A DNA stretch of 45,307 nucleotides from positions 1 to 45,307 of IMG/VR virus record IMGVR_UViG_3300046794_000441. One strand, given 5' to 3'. The stretch comes from a virus. Made by a program: the position numbers and the translations under genes. Below, piece by piece: positions 44,936-45,307 of this stretch; position 1 is the stretch's first letter; every line of letters begins with the position of its first letter. The notes below the pieces were generated by a model. The model ran no database searches and was not told the DNA's origin. It saw only the letters and a list, made by a program, of their open reading frames with translations.

Positions 44936-45307
44936 GTACGAAGTCAAAGCAGAAGGGCACCGCGGCGGAGACCACGGCCGTGCGGTACCTCAAGGAGGTC
45001 TTCCCGGCCTGCGAGCGACGTACCTTGTCCGGCAGCAAGGACCGGGGCGACATCGCCGGAGTGCCTCGCACGGTCGGCGAGGTCAAGGCGGCCGTCAAGA
45101 TCGAGCTGGCCAAGTGGCAGCGCGAGACGCTGACCGAGATGGAGAACGCCGGGGAGCCCAACTGCTTCTTGCTGATCAAGGTCCCGTACAAGAGCGTCGC
45201 GAAGTGGGACTTCTGGATCCCGGCCTATCAGGTCGGGTTGGAAGACCGGTCCTTCACGCCCGAAGAGAAGCTGCCGGAGGTCTGCCGATGGATCCACATG
45301 GACTTCG
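44932..45307 (+). CDS. Holliday-junction-resolvase-like nuclease, N-terminal part
   Basis: This is the start of the nuclease that continues at bases 255-304 of this window after circular joining. GTG 44932 forms a GTGA overlap with the upstream stop, and GGAGGAAAGAGG lies just ahead. The frame gives KGTAAETTAVRYLKEVFPACERRTLSGSKDRGDIAGVP and then GEVKAAVKIELAKWQ: a PD-(D/E)XK nuclease of the Hjc-like group with Asp40 and Glu50/Lys52. The joined protein is 141 residues, normal for the family. Confidence 0.82.
   Translation, partial: MSTKSKQKGTAAETTAVRYLKEVFPACERRTLSGSKDRGDIAGVPRTVGEVKAAVKIELAKWQRETLTEMENAGEPNCFLLIKVPYKSVAKWDFWIPAYQVGLEDRSFTPEEKLPEVCRWIHMDF
45054..45307. repeat. Right copy of the 254-bp terminal overlap
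   Basis: Matches bases 1-254 except for G45180 against A127. The one mismatch is exactly at position 127 of the overlap, with 126 matching bases before and 127 after, a pattern expected from a graph assembler using k = 127 at a polymorphic site. See the left copy. Confidence 0.93.

Overview
The window looks like the complete genome of a temperate, tailed double-stranded DNA phage of a high-GC actinobacterium, most likely Streptomyces. The last 254 bases (45054-45307) repeat the first 254 with one silent mismatch, so the molecule is circular or circularly permuted, with a unit length of about 45,053 bp. The host is inferred from the GC-rich codon use with many GTG starts, a WhiB-family regulator, a DUF5753/DUF397 gene pair of the kind abundant in Streptomyces, rare TTA codons, and a large serine integrase. 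No tail tape-measure or sheath gene was recognised. An N4-gp56-like capsid protein, a 1627-residue internal protein and two muralytic virion proteins suggest a short-tailed (podovirus-like) particle.

Layout. (1) 44932 through the junction to 3168, plus strand: replication and recombination genes (Holliday-junction-type nuclease, split DnaG-like primase), small cysteine-rich proteins and a ribbon-helix-helix protein, closed by a two-way terminator at 3255-3286. (2) 27483 down to 3335, minus strand: two small regulatory or zinc-binding genes and the late genes. In order of transcription the late genes are terminase, small proteins, amidase endolysin, portal, small proteins, giant internal protein, NlpC/P60 protein, lytic transglycosylase, internal protein, terminator with a second promoter-like site, scaffold, major capsid, connector and neck proteins, tail fibre, beta-rich tail protein, peptidoglycan-binding protein and holin-like protein. 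Nearly all are translationally coupled by ATGA/GTGA overlaps. (3) About 27.5-28.95 kb: a non-coding divergence region packed with about twenty adjacent perfect hairpins. (4) 28.95-33.4 kb, plus strand: small accessory (probably early) genes. Several have a structured leader in which the Shine-Dalgarno sequence sits in a hairpin loop and the start codon in the stem. The region ends with the DUF5753/DUF397 pair, followed by a degenerate tRNA. (5) 33.9-38.4 kb: ParB-like protein, HTH proteins and serine integrase. (6) 38.4-45.3 kb: microproteins, long WhiB protein, Cas4/RecB-like Fe-S nuclease, frameshifted C5 cytosine methyltransferase, RecA-fold helicase and SLOG protein, running into the nuclease at the junction.

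How it fits together. The right arm and the junction region supply integration, host-directed regulation, DNA protection and replication. The minus-strand arm builds the particle and lyses the cell. The two late blocks each start beside a similar paired-CTAG element and are separated by a terminator, which suggests shared late control. The most unusual content is RNA-level: a repeated two-hairpin translation leader with changing stems and constant loops (three full copies, two or three partial), and the hairpin array at the divergence point. All calls come from reading the sequence; no database search was run.
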